A DNA stretch of 64,000 bases from Gnetum montanum (taxonomy: Eukaryota; Streptophyta; Gnetopsida; Gnetales; Gnetaceae), in assembly GCA_015680685.1 (NCBI GenBank), contig MNCI01027046.1, positions 1,369,638-1,433,637 on the forward strand, given 5' to 3'. Made by a program: the position numbers and the translations under genes. Shown here piece by piece: positions 45,206-57,442 of the stretch (its first letter is position 1; every line of letters starts with the position of its first letter). A model generated the notes under the pieces. It worked only from the letters and a program-made list of their open reading frames with translations. It was not told the DNA's origin and did no database searches.

Positions 45206-47154
45206 ATGTCTCCTTCTTCTTATGAGAGTGCTTCACCGACTAGGTCCAACACCATGAATAATTAGAAGAAGGGTGCACATGATGATCCACTAGTGCCCAA
45301 CAGTTTTGCATAGTATCTGATCATCTTGATGAGTATACACTAGACTTTACCTTTATCCTCCACTATGATGAACAACTGCGATGGCATGATTTAGAAGGTA
45401 ACATAGTGTTACCTCTCGATTGCTCAATCCCAAGCATGCTTTTTTGTGCACTCACACGAATTAGTATGCATCACTTATAATTGGAGTGCATTGTGCATGA
45501 ACAAGATTTGAGAGATTATTGACCCCACAAAGGCACAACACTAGAGAGATTTTCAATAAGAGAGACATTACAAATCTATGAAGGGAAAGTGGTCTCAGGA
45601 TGTCCTGTATGTCTTAAGTGAAAATGAGGGTGGTGAACCTATCTCGTGAGGTTTTCCACAAAACGATGTTCCTCTTGTTTACTTCGGTCAAGGAGTTGTA
45701 TATTAGAATCTTCACTCAACTATTCATAACCCAGGTTTTGGTACCAATAGATATAAAGGGTCTGAAAAAGGAACACAAACACATAACAATGATGGACATT
45801 CTGATAGCAATCGCGACTGAGGCTGCGACCACCAAAAAGAAGGTGACAAGCGCCATCATGGTGCCAGTCCTTCTTCCTCTTCACCTCCATCATCTTCTTC
45901 TCCCTCTCCTTTGGGATTTGAACACAGTTGCAAAGGGCAAGACCATGAGGACAAGGGTAAGCAAAATAGGAATCACAAACAAAACTGTCAAGAAAGGGGG
46001 CAAGGGCATTCCAAAGAAACACATCATGAAATAAGAGAGAGCAGGGAACAACATAGGCATCATAGACGCCATAGATAGCATGATCATGATGAACCCCTAC
46101 TCGCCACCTGAAGTATGTTAGATATAACGGATGCCATTAGGATCCCAACAGGGCACCAAAAAGATAATAGGATCAAAAGAATAGACATGAATAACATTCC
46201 ACGATTTGAAGGGGGATACAATTCTGATCCTCAAAACCATTTACCAGCATTCCATGATGCATGTGCCTTGTAGAATATAGAAAATAAGTGGAAAAAGCTA
46301 AAGTTGTTTTCATGAATACTGATCAAGGAAGTAGAAAGCTGGTATCGGTCCTTAGAACTAGAATCCATTCGTTGATGGAGTACCATGTTGGAGCTATTCA
46401 ATGATAAGTATCAGACGTACTCCTGAGTGTCCAACTTGCGTACGCAAATCCAAGGATGGAAACAAGGAGGACATGAACCCTTGGATGCTACCATGGGCTA
46501 ATACTATTTATTGTTACATCGTTGCCTTGGCCATGGTTACTTGCAAAAGGAACAACTATGCCATCTTGTAGATGGGCTTAGGTACAAAACACAAAGAACC
46601 CTTAGGACTTACGCCCAAGGAACGCTATTTGAGTTTAGAGCCCATCAAATACAAAGATTATTAGAGCAAGTTGCCAAGGAGAAAGGCGAGTTGAGAAAAA
46701 GAGGAAGTGTGAAAGAGTACAATAGAGATCCTTTCCTATGATAGAAGCAAATTAGATTTTGCAAAGATGAAGAAGAGTCACCACTTGAAGAGATAGTGAA
46801 TAGAAAGACTTTGCCCATTAAAAATTTGCATCAAATGTGGAATTCCCTAGACGAAAAATTTCAAACTATCCTAAAAATAGTAGAGGAGCCTAGAGAACCA
46901 AGTAGTGATCGAGAGAGAATGGAAAAGAAAGAAGTTGAGTATGCACGTAACAAAGGTAAGGGTAAGGTTGTTGTCATCGAAGAGGTGTGGATTCAGACAC
47001 AGACAATGATGATGGATGTGAGATCTGCCAATATGATCATTCTAAGGGATGTTACCCAGTAATGTCACATCTGCAAGAGTCTGGGGTGTATGCACTAAAC
47101 CCACGATTAAACAGATGACAAACACTGAGAAGGTTATCTTATCTTCAAGGTAAC
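45206..47154 (+). pseudogene. gag of element 3, broken and split by element 2
   Basis: It starts at ATG 45206 (MSPSSYESASP), the same start as in elements 1 and 2. The conserved blocks are readable: MNNIPRFEGGYNSDPQNHLP-like (46189 on), the HRCLGHGYLQKEQLCHLVDG region, KTQRTLRTYAQGTLFEFRAH, then LLEQVAKEKGELRKRGS, and the variant knuckle CEICQYDHSKGC near 47020-47055. Stops (for example ISNIWR-like breaks at 46300-46440) and frameshifts interrupt it. Element 2 lies at the start of the Pro/Gln-rich tail, which continues at 57443. Confidence 0.8.
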
Positions 47155-48135
47155 TGATGAGCGGTGAGGTACCCCTATGCTCAACCATACGAATATGAGC
47201 GTTTCACGCATGATCCGGTCGAATTCCAAGGACTAAGTGCTTATGCACCCTTGTGGAACAAGGATGGGTTGGTTGATCGTTGTCTTCCCAAGCTTACCTG
47301 TATGTCATGATTGGATGGTTAAGTAAGCTTAAGGCATATGATTTTTATAGCTTTTATGTTTTTATGTCCTATGCTAGTAGGGAAGGAGAGAGGTAACTAA
47401 GTGACTAATTTAACTTAAACTTCTCATTAACTAAGTTCTAACTAATCCTAACACCAGCATCCATTCCCACTTGCTGTACACATCTTGAACCAATGCAACA
47501 TTGCTAGGATTACCAAACACTAATCATTACTGGGTTACCAATTATTACATGGATGCTCGAAGTGATCGTGCTTGTGTAATTTAACGATTTGCTTAATTGA
47601 TCAAAATGAATTGCTGTGCTAATAACATAAATGTAAAGTGCATAAAATAAAATAAAATAAATTCATAAGAAAATAAAATAAAAGAAATGCATAAGAAAAC
47701 AAATCTCAAGTGCTATAAGGATGAATCAAAGAGCTTTTCTATATTTCCAACACAATGTTGTGCTCAAGTACATTAATGCTTGAATAAAGATCCATCCACA
47801 CTTAGACCTCCTACTGTGGGCACTTGGAAAATACTCTAACTTTCAAATAGACTATAAGAGTTTTGCTACTTGATTGCTAAAAGACTTTTTCCCAATTATG
47901 CGCCTGGGCACTATATTTATAGACTTGGGAGCAACTACTCTAATAATTAGAGTAACCGCTTTAATAATTAGAATAACTACTAAAGTAAATGCTAGAGTAA
48001 CCACTCTAATAATTAGAATAACTACTAGAGTAATCGCTAGAGTAAACACTCTAATAATTAGAGTAACTACTAGAGTAACCGCTAGAGTAACTGCTCTAAT
48101 AATTAGAATAACTGCTAGAGTAACTACTATCATCA
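47155..48135 (-). mobile_element. 3' LTR of element 2
   Basis: 981 bp, with termini TGATGATAG (minus) and GCTCATCA. The U3 minisatellite is at 47935-48128 and the TATA box at 47914-47921 (plus-strand TATTTATA). Confidence 0.9.
47935..48128 (-). repeat. 45-bp U3 minisatellite (element 2, 3' LTR)
   Basis: The same palindrome-bearing unit as at 11345-11545 with about four copies, several palindromes carrying ATTAGAATA in place of ATTAGAGTA. Confidence 0.85.
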
Positions 48136-48143
48136 TACCCCCA
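48136..48143 (-). other. Polypurine tract of element 2
   Basis: On the minus strand TGGGGGTA abuts the 3' LTR start, in the same context as element 1. Confidence 0.85.
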
Positions 48144-50205
48144 TGACTAAATGAAAACTCATCCTTGAGTATAGAAGAAGAGAAACAAGTTCTTTACAAA
48201 ATATATTAGGGAGATGTGGACTTATTTGATTGACATGCAGAGTGACACAGAGAAAATAGATAAATACAGAAGTGCCCAAGCATACAATAGTACAATTACA
48301 TACAAAATTGATGTTCATGACAATTAGGAAAGAACACCAATGGATCCAAAGGACATCCAACCCCTCTTGACAATAGAAGAATGAGGGAGAGGTAAAAGAG
48401 AGAAGTCATGAACAATCTCCCATGAGTGATATGATTGCATCCTCCTTGGTGACGACAGCCCTGCTTCCAATCCATGCTTCCCATTGCAATAACAACAAAA
48501 ACAAGGATTAATATATATAATACATAAATAGTGGTTGAATACCTTATCTTGTCGGTGATTTTATCTAGCCAAGTTATGATTGTGATAGATTGCTTGTTTG
48601 ATATTGTTAGTGGAAAGATTGATGAATGGGTTAAATAATAGAAGCGATTCATACACTTCGGAGAAAGCTTGATACAAGGAGTAGTGGAAAGAGGGTATTC
48701 AAAACAATAAAAAGGAATTCATTACAAACAGTTGTGAAGGTGCATACAATTTGGATGACATGGATGGGGTAAATAAAAAGAATTTAATTATAACAATGTC
48801 TAAGGGTAAAGAACTTAACTTAACCAAACCAAAAGATATGCAAGTGAGTCCTCCCCAAAGTAGGCTCATGCCCTTTATGCCTTGACAAACCCACAAACCA
48901 AAGAGTCCATAGGCTTTAGGAATGTCATTTGGAAGCAAGAGTTAAAAACTTACCCATAAGAATTCACCAAAGAAAAACAATGCATCAACCCAGAATAGAC
49001 TAATGATAAAACCGACAATGAGGTGGAAAATGGGAAGAAAGATGAAGAGGAAGAATGGAATGGAATCCCAAGAACAAGGTTGTGTAAAGCCCCTTGTGTA
49101 TTTCATGGTTAAGATAACTAAGTGGAACTCATCCAAAATCTAGACTCAAACCAACCACATTCAGTGATCTCACATCAATACACTTGGCCAATCCATCCTC
49201 TTAAGGCAACAAGAATGCTTCCACAAAGAGTGACCACCATCCCAAGAAGAGTGAGATGGAGAAGTAGGAAGCAAGAAAGGGCCTTAGTTAGAGGGAACCT
49301 TTAGGCATGGGTAACATGTGTTTCCAGTGCCATAATCAACGCTTGTAGCCCATATTTCTTTATTATGTCTAAGCGGTGTGCTTTGAATTCTCACCTTTTT
49401 CTCTTTTTTTTTTATGTTTATGCATGAGAACCACACCATGCAAAGACTTATTTTTATTCACTCAGCTTCTTGATATTTGAATAATGTCAGAATGGTGGAA
49501 AACCCAAGAAAAAGCATCCAAGCACCTAAGAGAATGGCCAACATCAATGCATCGAATCCCCTTGAAGTCACATCCTTTTCATCCTTTGAGTCTTTCCTTG
49601 GTTTGAAAAATACCTAGCCACCAATCCATTAACAAGTTTACTTAGAAAAAGGGAACTGTATAGTTCCAAGCCAAAGGAGACCATAGAGGTGTATGGATGA
49701 GTGGACGGTGTGGACTCATTGCCTATTTTACCAAAAGAACCATACCTTAATATCAGCATCATAATTCAAAGGTAAAAACCAAACATTAGCAATCAATATG
49801 ATATAATTCAATCCACCATCATGAGACCATAGAGTTGTATGGATGAGTGGACGGTGTGAAATCATTGCCTATTTTACCAAAAGAACCATACCTTAATATC
49901 AGCATCATAATTCAAAGGTAAAAACCAAACATTAGCAATCAATATGATATAATTCAATCCACCATCATGAGCACTTATTAGATGACAAATAAAAGTAAAT
50001 CAAGCAAACAAAGAAACAATAAAAACATGAACAATGGTGTAAAACAAAAATAAGAAAAGTTGAAAGAATGTGAAAAACAAAAAAATGTGTAAAATAAAAA
50101 TGTGTAAAACAAAAATTCAAAAATAACTAAGGGCCTAGAATGGTTAGCATAAGTGGCCATCTCCCCCACGACTGAGTTGGAATGAGGAGATTTGAAATTA
50201 TGAGC
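48144..50205 (-). other. Non-coding 3' region of element 2 with 146-bp tandem duplication
   Basis: It is homologous to 11564-13510, with the conserved block at 48842-48882. A near-exact head-to-tail duplication of 146 bp (49679-49824 and 49825-49970) is unique to this copy. No coding domain is visible. Confidence 0.75.
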
Positions 50206-51470
50206 AGGGTTGTCCATTAACAGAGATAGCATGTGTACTAGCTATCCTAAACTCATGGAAAGGTTTGGTTTGTTGCACGTTGACCAAAAGTTTCTTATCC
50301 GGGCTCTTAAGTTTGTATATTGTCATGGCGCCTGAAGGAAAAGTTGCATAAATAATATAAGGTCCTTACCATAGTGTTTGAAATTTAGTACGTTGTGGCA
50401 CATCTATGGGATTCCAGTAGAGAACCTTATCTCCTAGTTGATATTTAACTTTCCTAATTCTTAGGTCATGATGTTGTTTATTGAAGGCCTTGTGCAATTT
50501 GTTAGATGATAGGGCAGCTAATTAGTTTTCATCTAGCAAGTTAAGGGTTACTAACCATTATTTTTGTGCTAGATCAAGGTCAAGGTTGAGGTCACATGCT
50601 GTTGATAGTGTATGTAGCTTAGTTTGAATGGGAAGCATTGGTAATTTACCGTACACTAACTCATATGGAGAGTGGCCTATAGGGAGCTTTCATGTGGAGC
50701 GGTATGCCCAAAGAGCATCATTCAGTTTAGTGCTCTAGTCTCACCTAAACTTGCTAATGGTTCTTATCAATATCTTCATAATCTTCCTATTTGTGACTTT
50801 TGCTTGATTGTTCACTTGGGGTGGTATGGTGTAGTCAATTAATGCTCAACCCCTAAGCGTTGCATTAATTTTTGAAAAGATACACCTATGAAGTGTGTAC
50901 CATTATTTGAAATAAGTGGCACACCAAACCTGTTTATGATTTGTTGTTGAATAAATCGTGCAGCTGTAGATGATGTACAATATTTAACAGCAGCTGCTTC
51001 GGCCCATTTTGTTAGGTAATCCATAGCAATAATAATATAAGCTTTTCCATTGGACATTGGTGTAATCAGCCTCATAAAATCAATTTCTAAAATGTTGAAG
51101 GGTTCTAATAGTTGAATTAATTGTTTTGGACCCTCCATTCTAGTAGTCATTCCCCCATCACGTTGATAGCACTCACAAGATTGGATGAAATGATGGGTGT
51201 CCTGAAATAATGTAGGTCAATAATATCTTGTAAGTAGGATCTTGATGGTTGTCCATCTCCCAGTGTAATGATCCCCACAAGGACCCTCATGAGTGTCTTA
51301 GAGGACTCCCAGTTGCTCTATATCAGGAACACACCATCAAACCAAGCCATCAAGAAACACTTTGTAAAGTTGCCCATTGATCTTCATAGGGTACTTGGCT
51401 TGGTGTTTGTTCTTAAGGTTTAACTCTTGTGGTGTTTGTTGGGCAAGGAGATAGGTAAGAATGCTACTGT
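50206..51470 (-). pseudogene. Integrase of element 2, catalytically dead
   Basis: Blocks MTTRMEGPKQLIQLLEPFNI, then AYIIIAMDYLTKWAEAAAVK and RFIQQQIINRFGVP identify integrase. The first Asp is kept (EIDFM), but the second has become Asn (SNNGTHF for SDNGTHF), a G-to-A type change. The downstream region has stops and a lost codon pair near VPLIS. Neighbouring RNase H and non-coding DNA sit in the same order as in element 1. Confidence 0.85.
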
Positions 51471-52850
51471 ACTAGTTTGTCTCCATGGGTGATTGATTAT
51501 TCACTACACCATCAAAGAGGAATTCATTAGGAAAATGATCAAAAATTGGATACTCATCCTCTTTGTTGTCCCATTACAATCGAGATAAATGATCAGCAAC
51601 TACATTCTTGGTGCCCTTGCGATCAATCATTGTTAAATTGAACTCTTGTAAGATTAAGATCCATTGCATGATATGAGAGCTTACCATTGGCTTATTCATG
51701 AGGAACTAGATTGCACTATGATTTGTATGTATATATACTTTATATCCCAATACATAGTGTCTAAACGTTTCTAGTGCAAACACTACAACCATTAATTCTT
51801 TCTTTGTGGTAGTGTAGTTAAGTTGTGCACTAGCGATACTTCTACTTGCACAGTGGATGTAATAAGGATTCTTCTAGTCATCTAATTATGTAAGTATGGC
51901 TCCTAAAGCACAGTTGGACGCTTCAGTCATGATGTGGAATGGTTTGGACTAGTCAGGAGCTTGTAGAATGGGTGTTTCTACTAGCTTTTGTTTTAGAGTT
52001 TGGAAAGAAAATTCGCATTTCTTTGTCCACTCGAAAGGTACGTCCTTTTTTGTTACTTCCACCAATGGTTTGGAAACCTTTAAAAATTTCTCAATAAATC
52101 TCCTATAGTAGCCAATATGTCCAAGGAATGATTGAATATCTTTGACAGTTTCTGGTTGATGGGTAATTCTTTGGATAATTTTGATTTTCTCGGGGTCTAC
52201 CTCTATCCTTGTGTGTGAGATTTTGTGCCCTAGTACTATGCCTTCTTGGACCATCAAATGGATTTTCTACTAGTTGAGCCTCAAATTGGTTTTTACACAT
52301 CTTTTTAACACTTGCTCCAACCAGTCCAAGGCTTGATCAAAGTTTGCTCCATAAGTGGAGAAGTTGTCCATAAAGACCTCCCTATCTGCTGTTGGAATAT
52401 GCTTAGAACTAGTCGTTGAAATGTTGTAGGGGCATTGCACAAGCCAAATGGCATCTATTTGTATGTGAACATTCCCCAAGGACTGGTGAACGTAGTCTTG
52501 GCTTGGTCTTCTAGAGCTATTTGTATTTGGTTATATCTATTATATCCATCTAGAAAACTGTAATAGCGATGCCCTATGATGGTGTCTAATACTTGGTTGA
52601 CAAATGGCAATGGAAAGTTATATTTGAATGTTGCCATATTTAGTAGCCTAAAATCTATGCACACCCTCCATTTGCCTTCCTTTTTAGGCACAATAACTAA
52701 GGGGCTAACCCATTCACTATCAGCAATGGGGTATATGAACCCAGTCTTGAGAAGCTATTTAATTTCTTCCTTAACTACTTGCTTCAGCTTAGGGTTCAAT
52801 CACCTCTGCAGTTGTCTTTGAGGCTTCATGGAGGGGTCAATGTAAATTCT
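51471..52850 (-). pseudogene. Reverse transcriptase/RNase H of element 2, broken
   Basis: The RT fingers/palm reads KEGKWRVCIDFRLLNMATFK, then YYSFLDGYNRYNQIQIALED. The catalytic box is FMDN rather than FMDD, which should abolish activity. The thumb/connection ([39 protein letters not shown]) and RNase H (VVVFALETFRHYVLGYKVYI; VADHLSRL) follow in order. Frameshifts separate these blocks. It supplies the sequence missing from element 1's gap. Confidence 0.85.
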
Positions 52851-53900
52851 ATGTTGGGATATCCTAGGATCTATTCCAATTAATTCAGGATATGATCAAG
52901 CGAAGGCTTCCGATCATTTATTTATTACCTTTAGCAGTTCTTCTTTCTGTTGAGGAGCAAGCTTAGCGTTGATCATTATCAATTTTTCATTTTTAAGGAA
53001 TGTGTATTCCATATTGGTGGGCAATGATTTCAGCTCAAGGGGCTTGTGCTTAAATTTCTCAAGGATTTCCAACTTCTCCTAGTTGAGATTTTGAAGGTTA
53101 AGACTTGGAAGTTGGTGGTGGACTTGCTCTAATGCGTCAATGATATCGATGTAAGCATAAGTCAAACCCTCAGTTGGTTCCATGCATATGAGTGAACTAC
53201 TTTCTTGATTAGCAATCAGCCACTGGGTGTCTTCCTGTCGTGTGGCTGATGCATACAAGCATCTTTGTATGTTAATGACTTGTGCACAATGATTGCATGT
53301 AGGCAATGCTAAACTTTGCACAAACCATGATCTCTGCACTCCATTACACCCTGTGTCACTATATGCGATGCACAAAAATTTCTTCTTCTCAATCTTTTCG
53401 AATGTATTTTCCTTTGATATTTCTAGGAAAAGATTGCAGATTCCTAGGCATGCGTTGATGGTGCTTAGCCATGCTCTTCCCATTATGATTGGAAAGTCCC
53501 CTTACCATTGTTTACCTGAATCACTAGGAAGTTAGCTGGGTATGACCACCCACAAATAGTGGTAACAATGTCTTCCACAAATCCCAATGGGACAGTGATG
53601 GATTGGTTGGCTAACTCTAGCGGATGTTGCTTTTTTTCAATGGAGGAAGGTTCTAGGCCTTGTACATTTCTTGAGAAATCAAGTTGACACTGAAACCTGA
53701 ATCCAAAAGAGCCTTGCACGGTGCATTTCCAATGATTTGTAAGTATATCAGAGGACTCCTAGGATCAGTGAATTTCCTAGGAAGGTAGCCATCGTTGATC
53801 CAATTGGTGAAGACATGTGTTAGCATGAATGTATGCATTGAGTGTGGTGATAGGGTTGAAGGGGGCTCCAAAGTTTTGATTGATACTGAGGCATCTAAGG
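52851..53900 (-). pseudogene. Aspartic protease region of element 2, broken
   Basis: The active-site loop is intact (ALLDSGFSVNLIS). The following VPLGFVEDIVTTICGWSYPA and FQSLWEEHG/IMGRAWLSTINACLGI stretches match the family, with a frameshift between them. A linker (DIQRCLYASATRQEDTQWLI, then LICMEPTEGLTYAYID) leads to RT. Confidence 0.8.
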
Positions 53901-56329
53901 AATAGTTGCTTGTGATTGCAAGGGCTTGGTTGGACTGTTGGTTCTAAAGAAAGGTCTTTTCTTCATGTGGTTGTTGGAACCAATAGTAGGTTGAGAGTTA
54001 ATAGCCCTTGTGGTGTTACATTGCTGCAGAGAGGTAGGGATTTTACCTTGCATCATAGGAGCAAGTGGTAGTGGAGCTATTGGTGGAAGAGATGCAGCTA
54101 GATGAGAAGGATGATATACTTTTGGAATATCACCTTTAGAAGAGGGAGTCCCATAATACTCACAAGCTTGGTAGTGAGATTGAGGAGTGACGTGACCAGT
54201 AGAGTCACATAGGGAGATTGGCTACTGCATGTAATATCCATATGGGTCAGGTTGTTGGTAAGGATACTGTTGCCTTGGTGGTGGGTTCCCCATGATTGTG
54301 GGTGCTACCACTGTTGATATTGCTCAATCGGTTGTGGTGGAGTTCCACTGAAATAATATGTTAAGGGTTTGTGGAATTGCCTTGGGTTACCTTGAGGATA
54401 AGGTAACCATCGGGGCGTTTACCTTTTGTTTAATCATGGGTTGAGTGCATACACCCCAGACTCTTACAGATGTGAGATTACAAGGAAACATCCCTTAGGA
54501 TGGTCATGTTGACATATCTCACATCCACTATCATTGTCTATTTCCGAATCGACAACCTCTTCAATGATGGTAACTTTGCCCTTACCCTTACTATGTGCAT
54601 GTTCAACCTCTTTATTTGTTTTCTCACTACCTTGCTCTCTAGACTCCTATACTATTTTAAGAACAGTTTGAAATCTATTGTCTAGGGAATCTGACATTTG
54701 GTCTACCTTTGCCAAAACTTCTAATGTCATCTTTTGGATAGGCAAAGTTTTCCTATTCACCATCTCTTTGAGTGGTGACTCTTCTTCATCCTCACAAAAT
54801 CTTACTCCCCTCTTCTGAAGGGAAGGATCTTGGTTATACGCTTTTGCACTTTCTCTCTTCCGTAGCTCACCTTCTTCCTTAGCAATTTGCTCCAATAGTC
54901 TTTGAATTTGATGGAACCTAAGCTTAAATAGTCTCCCTTGGGCACAAGTCCCAAGGGTTCTTCTTGTTTCATGCCTAATCCCATCCACGAGATGGCACAG
55001 TTGATTCCTTTGTGAATAACCATGGCCAGGAAAATGATGTAACAGTGCATAGTATCGGCCCATGGTAGCATCCAAGGGTTCATGTCCTCCTTGTTTTGAG
55101 CCTTGGATTTGCTTTTGCAAGTTAGACACTTGGGAGTATGTTTGGTATTTGTCATTAAATAGTTCTAACATAGTACTCCACCTACGAATAGATTCCAGTT
55201 CTAAAGACTGGTACCAGATTTCCGCTTCTTTAAGTAATGTCTATGGGAACAAATTAAGTTTTTGCCATTCGTTCTCTATGTTTTGTAAGGCACACGCATC
55301 ATGGAATGCTTGTAAATGATTCTGAGGATCAGCGTTGTATTCCCCTTCAAATCGTGGAATGTTGTTCATATCTAATCTCTTAATCCTACTATCTTTTTGA
55401 TGCCTTTTTGGAATTTTAATAGCCTCAATTATGTCCAACATACTTCGAGTAGTGAGGATGGGTTCATCATGATCATCTCGTCCATGGTGTCTATGATGCA
55501 TACGTTGTTCCCTACTCTCCCTTCTTCTATGTCATGACTCTCTAGAGTGCCCTTGTCCCCTTTCCTGGCTGTTTCATCTGTGACTTCCATTTTTCCTACC
55601 TTTATCCCCATGGTCTTTTTCTTTATGACCGTGTCCAGATATTGAAGGAGAGGATGAAGGAGATGATGAAGGTAAAGAAGAAGGAGAACCATCACCATGA
55701 TGGTGTTTGATACCTTCTCTTCTGTAGTCTCGGCCTCGATTGCAATTGCGATCAGAATATCCATCTTTATCATGAGTTCGTATCCCTTTTTCAGATCCTT
55801 TGTGCCTATGGGTATCAAAACTTGGGTTATGAATAGTGGAATGAAGGTTTTGATACATAACACCTTGGACAAAGTCAAGGGGAGGAACATCGTTATGTGG
55901 GTAACTACCTAAGGTAGGTTCACCACCCTCATTTTTGCTTAAGACATGTGGGGCATATTGGGACCACTTACCCTTCAAAGACTTATGATGTATCTCTTGT
56001 TGCAAGTCCCTTTGATGTTGTGCCTCTATGGGATGATATTCTCTCAAGTCATGGTCTTGCACAACGTATTATGCATGTAAGTGTGGCATGCCAATTTGTG
56101 TGAGACCACGAAGAAGCATGCTTGGGACTGAACAATTGAGAGGTAACACTATGTTACCTTCTAAGTCTTGCCAATGCAATTGTTCATCTTGATGGAAAAT
56201 AAAGGTGAAGTCTGGTATATACTCATTGGGATGAATATATACCACTCAAACTTGTTAAGGGACTTGCAGATCAACGTAATGTGTATTACGCCGTTGACTA
56301 TTTCCTATTTTAGACCTAGAAGGAGACAT
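53901..56329 (-). pseudogene. gag of element 2, broken
   Basis: It starts at ATG 56329 (MSPS...), upstream of blocks LREYHPIEAQHQRDLQQEIH and GRDYRREGIKHHHGDGSPSS. The core reads MLELFNDKYQTYSQVSNLQK, RHETRRTLGTCAQGRLFKLR and QIQRLLEQIAKEEGELRKRE, and a CEICQHDHPKGC-type knuckle lies near 54500. Its longest intact piece (54647-55171, 174 codons) is the best-preserved Gag segment in the window. Frameshifts separate the pieces. Confidence 0.85.
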
Positions 56330-56446
56330 ACTTGTCTGTTTAGTGTGTAATGTATTCTTGTTTATTATTTTCTCAACCAACCCTAAGGGTTCGTTCCAAT
56401 GATGTGAATGATTTCCTATGTTCTAGTTAGCGCACAAACAACTAAG

Positions 56447-56464
56447 TCCTTGGCAATGATGCCA
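56447..56464 (-). other. Primer-binding site of element 2, tRNA-Asp type
   Basis: The minus strand reads TGGCATCATTGCCAAGGA, one base inside the 5' LTR. Differences from the tRNA-Asp complement are transitions. Confidence 0.85.
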
Positions 56465-56465
56465 A

Positions 56466-57437
56466 TGATGAGCGGTGAGGTACCCCTATGCTCAACCATA
56501 CAAATATGAGCGTTTTACACATGATCTAGTTGAATTCTAAGGATTAAGTGCTTATGTGCCCTTGTGCAACAAGGATGGGTTGGTTGATCATTGTCTTCCC
56601 AAGCTTACCTATATGTCACGATTGAATGGTTAAGTAAGCTTGAGGCATATGATTTTTATAGCTTTTATGTTTTTATGTCTTACACTAGTTGGGAAGGAGA
56701 GAGGTAACTAAGTGACTAATTTAACTTAACTTCTCATTAACTAAGTTCTAACTAATCCTAACACTAGCATCTGTTCCCACTTTTCATACACATCCTAAAC
56801 CAGTGCAACACTGCTGGGATTACCAAACGCTAATTGTTACTGCATTACTAAGCATTACACACATGCTTGAAGTGGTTATGCTTGTGTAATTTAACGATTT
56901 TCTTAATTGATCAAAATGAATTGCTGTGCTAATAACATAAATGTAAAGTGCATAAAATAAAATAAAATAAAATAAATGCATAAGAAATAAAATAAAAGAA
57001 ATGCTTAGGAAAAAAAATCTCAAGTGTTGCAAGGATGAATCAAAGAGCTCATCTTTATTGCCAACACAATGGTGTGTTTAGGTACATCAATGCTTGAATA
57101 AAGATCCGTCCACACTTAGACCTCCTGCTGCGGGCACTTGGAAAATACTCTAACTTTCAAACAAACTACAAGAGTTTCACTACTTGACTGCTAAAAGACT
57201 TTTTCACAATTGTGTGCTTGGGCACTGTATTTATAGACTTGGGAGAAACTACTCTAATACTTAGAGTAACTGCTCTAATAATTAGAATAACTACTAAAGT
57301 AATCGCTAGAGTAACCACTCTAATAATTAGAATAACTACTAGAGTAACCGCTAGAGTAACCACTCTAATAATTAGAGTAAATGCTAGAGTAACTACTCTA
57401 ATAATTAGAATAACTGCTAGAGTAACTACTATCATTA
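56466..57437 (-). mobile_element. 5' LTR of element 2
   Basis: 972 bp. The outer terminus has decayed from TCATCA to TCATTA on the plus strand. The minisatellite is at about 57243-57430 and the TATA box at 57228-57235. Confidence 0.9.
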
Positions 57438-57442
57438 GTAAT

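Larger units (their letters stand above)
44243..47154 (+). mobile_element. Element 3, left part (5' LTR and gag)
   Basis: A gypsy element in plus orientation: LTR, primer site and most of gag, cut at 47155 by element 2. It resumes at 57438. The host sequence on either side joins in register (AAGGTAAC to CCAAGGCAGTTCC) once element 2 and one GTAAY flank are removed. Confidence 0.9.
47155..57437 (-). mobile_element. Element 2: full-length Ty3/gypsy retrotransposon nested in element 3
   Basis: A 10.3-kb element of the same family as element 1: 5' LTR (57437-56466), primer site, gag, protease, RT/RNase H, integrase, non-coding 3' region, polypurine tract and 3' LTR (48135-47155), all on the minus strand. 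Flanks are GTAAC (47150-47154) and GTAAT (57438-57442), a 5-bp target duplication with one transition. The RT and integrase active sites are mutated, so it is inactive. Confidence 0.92.
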
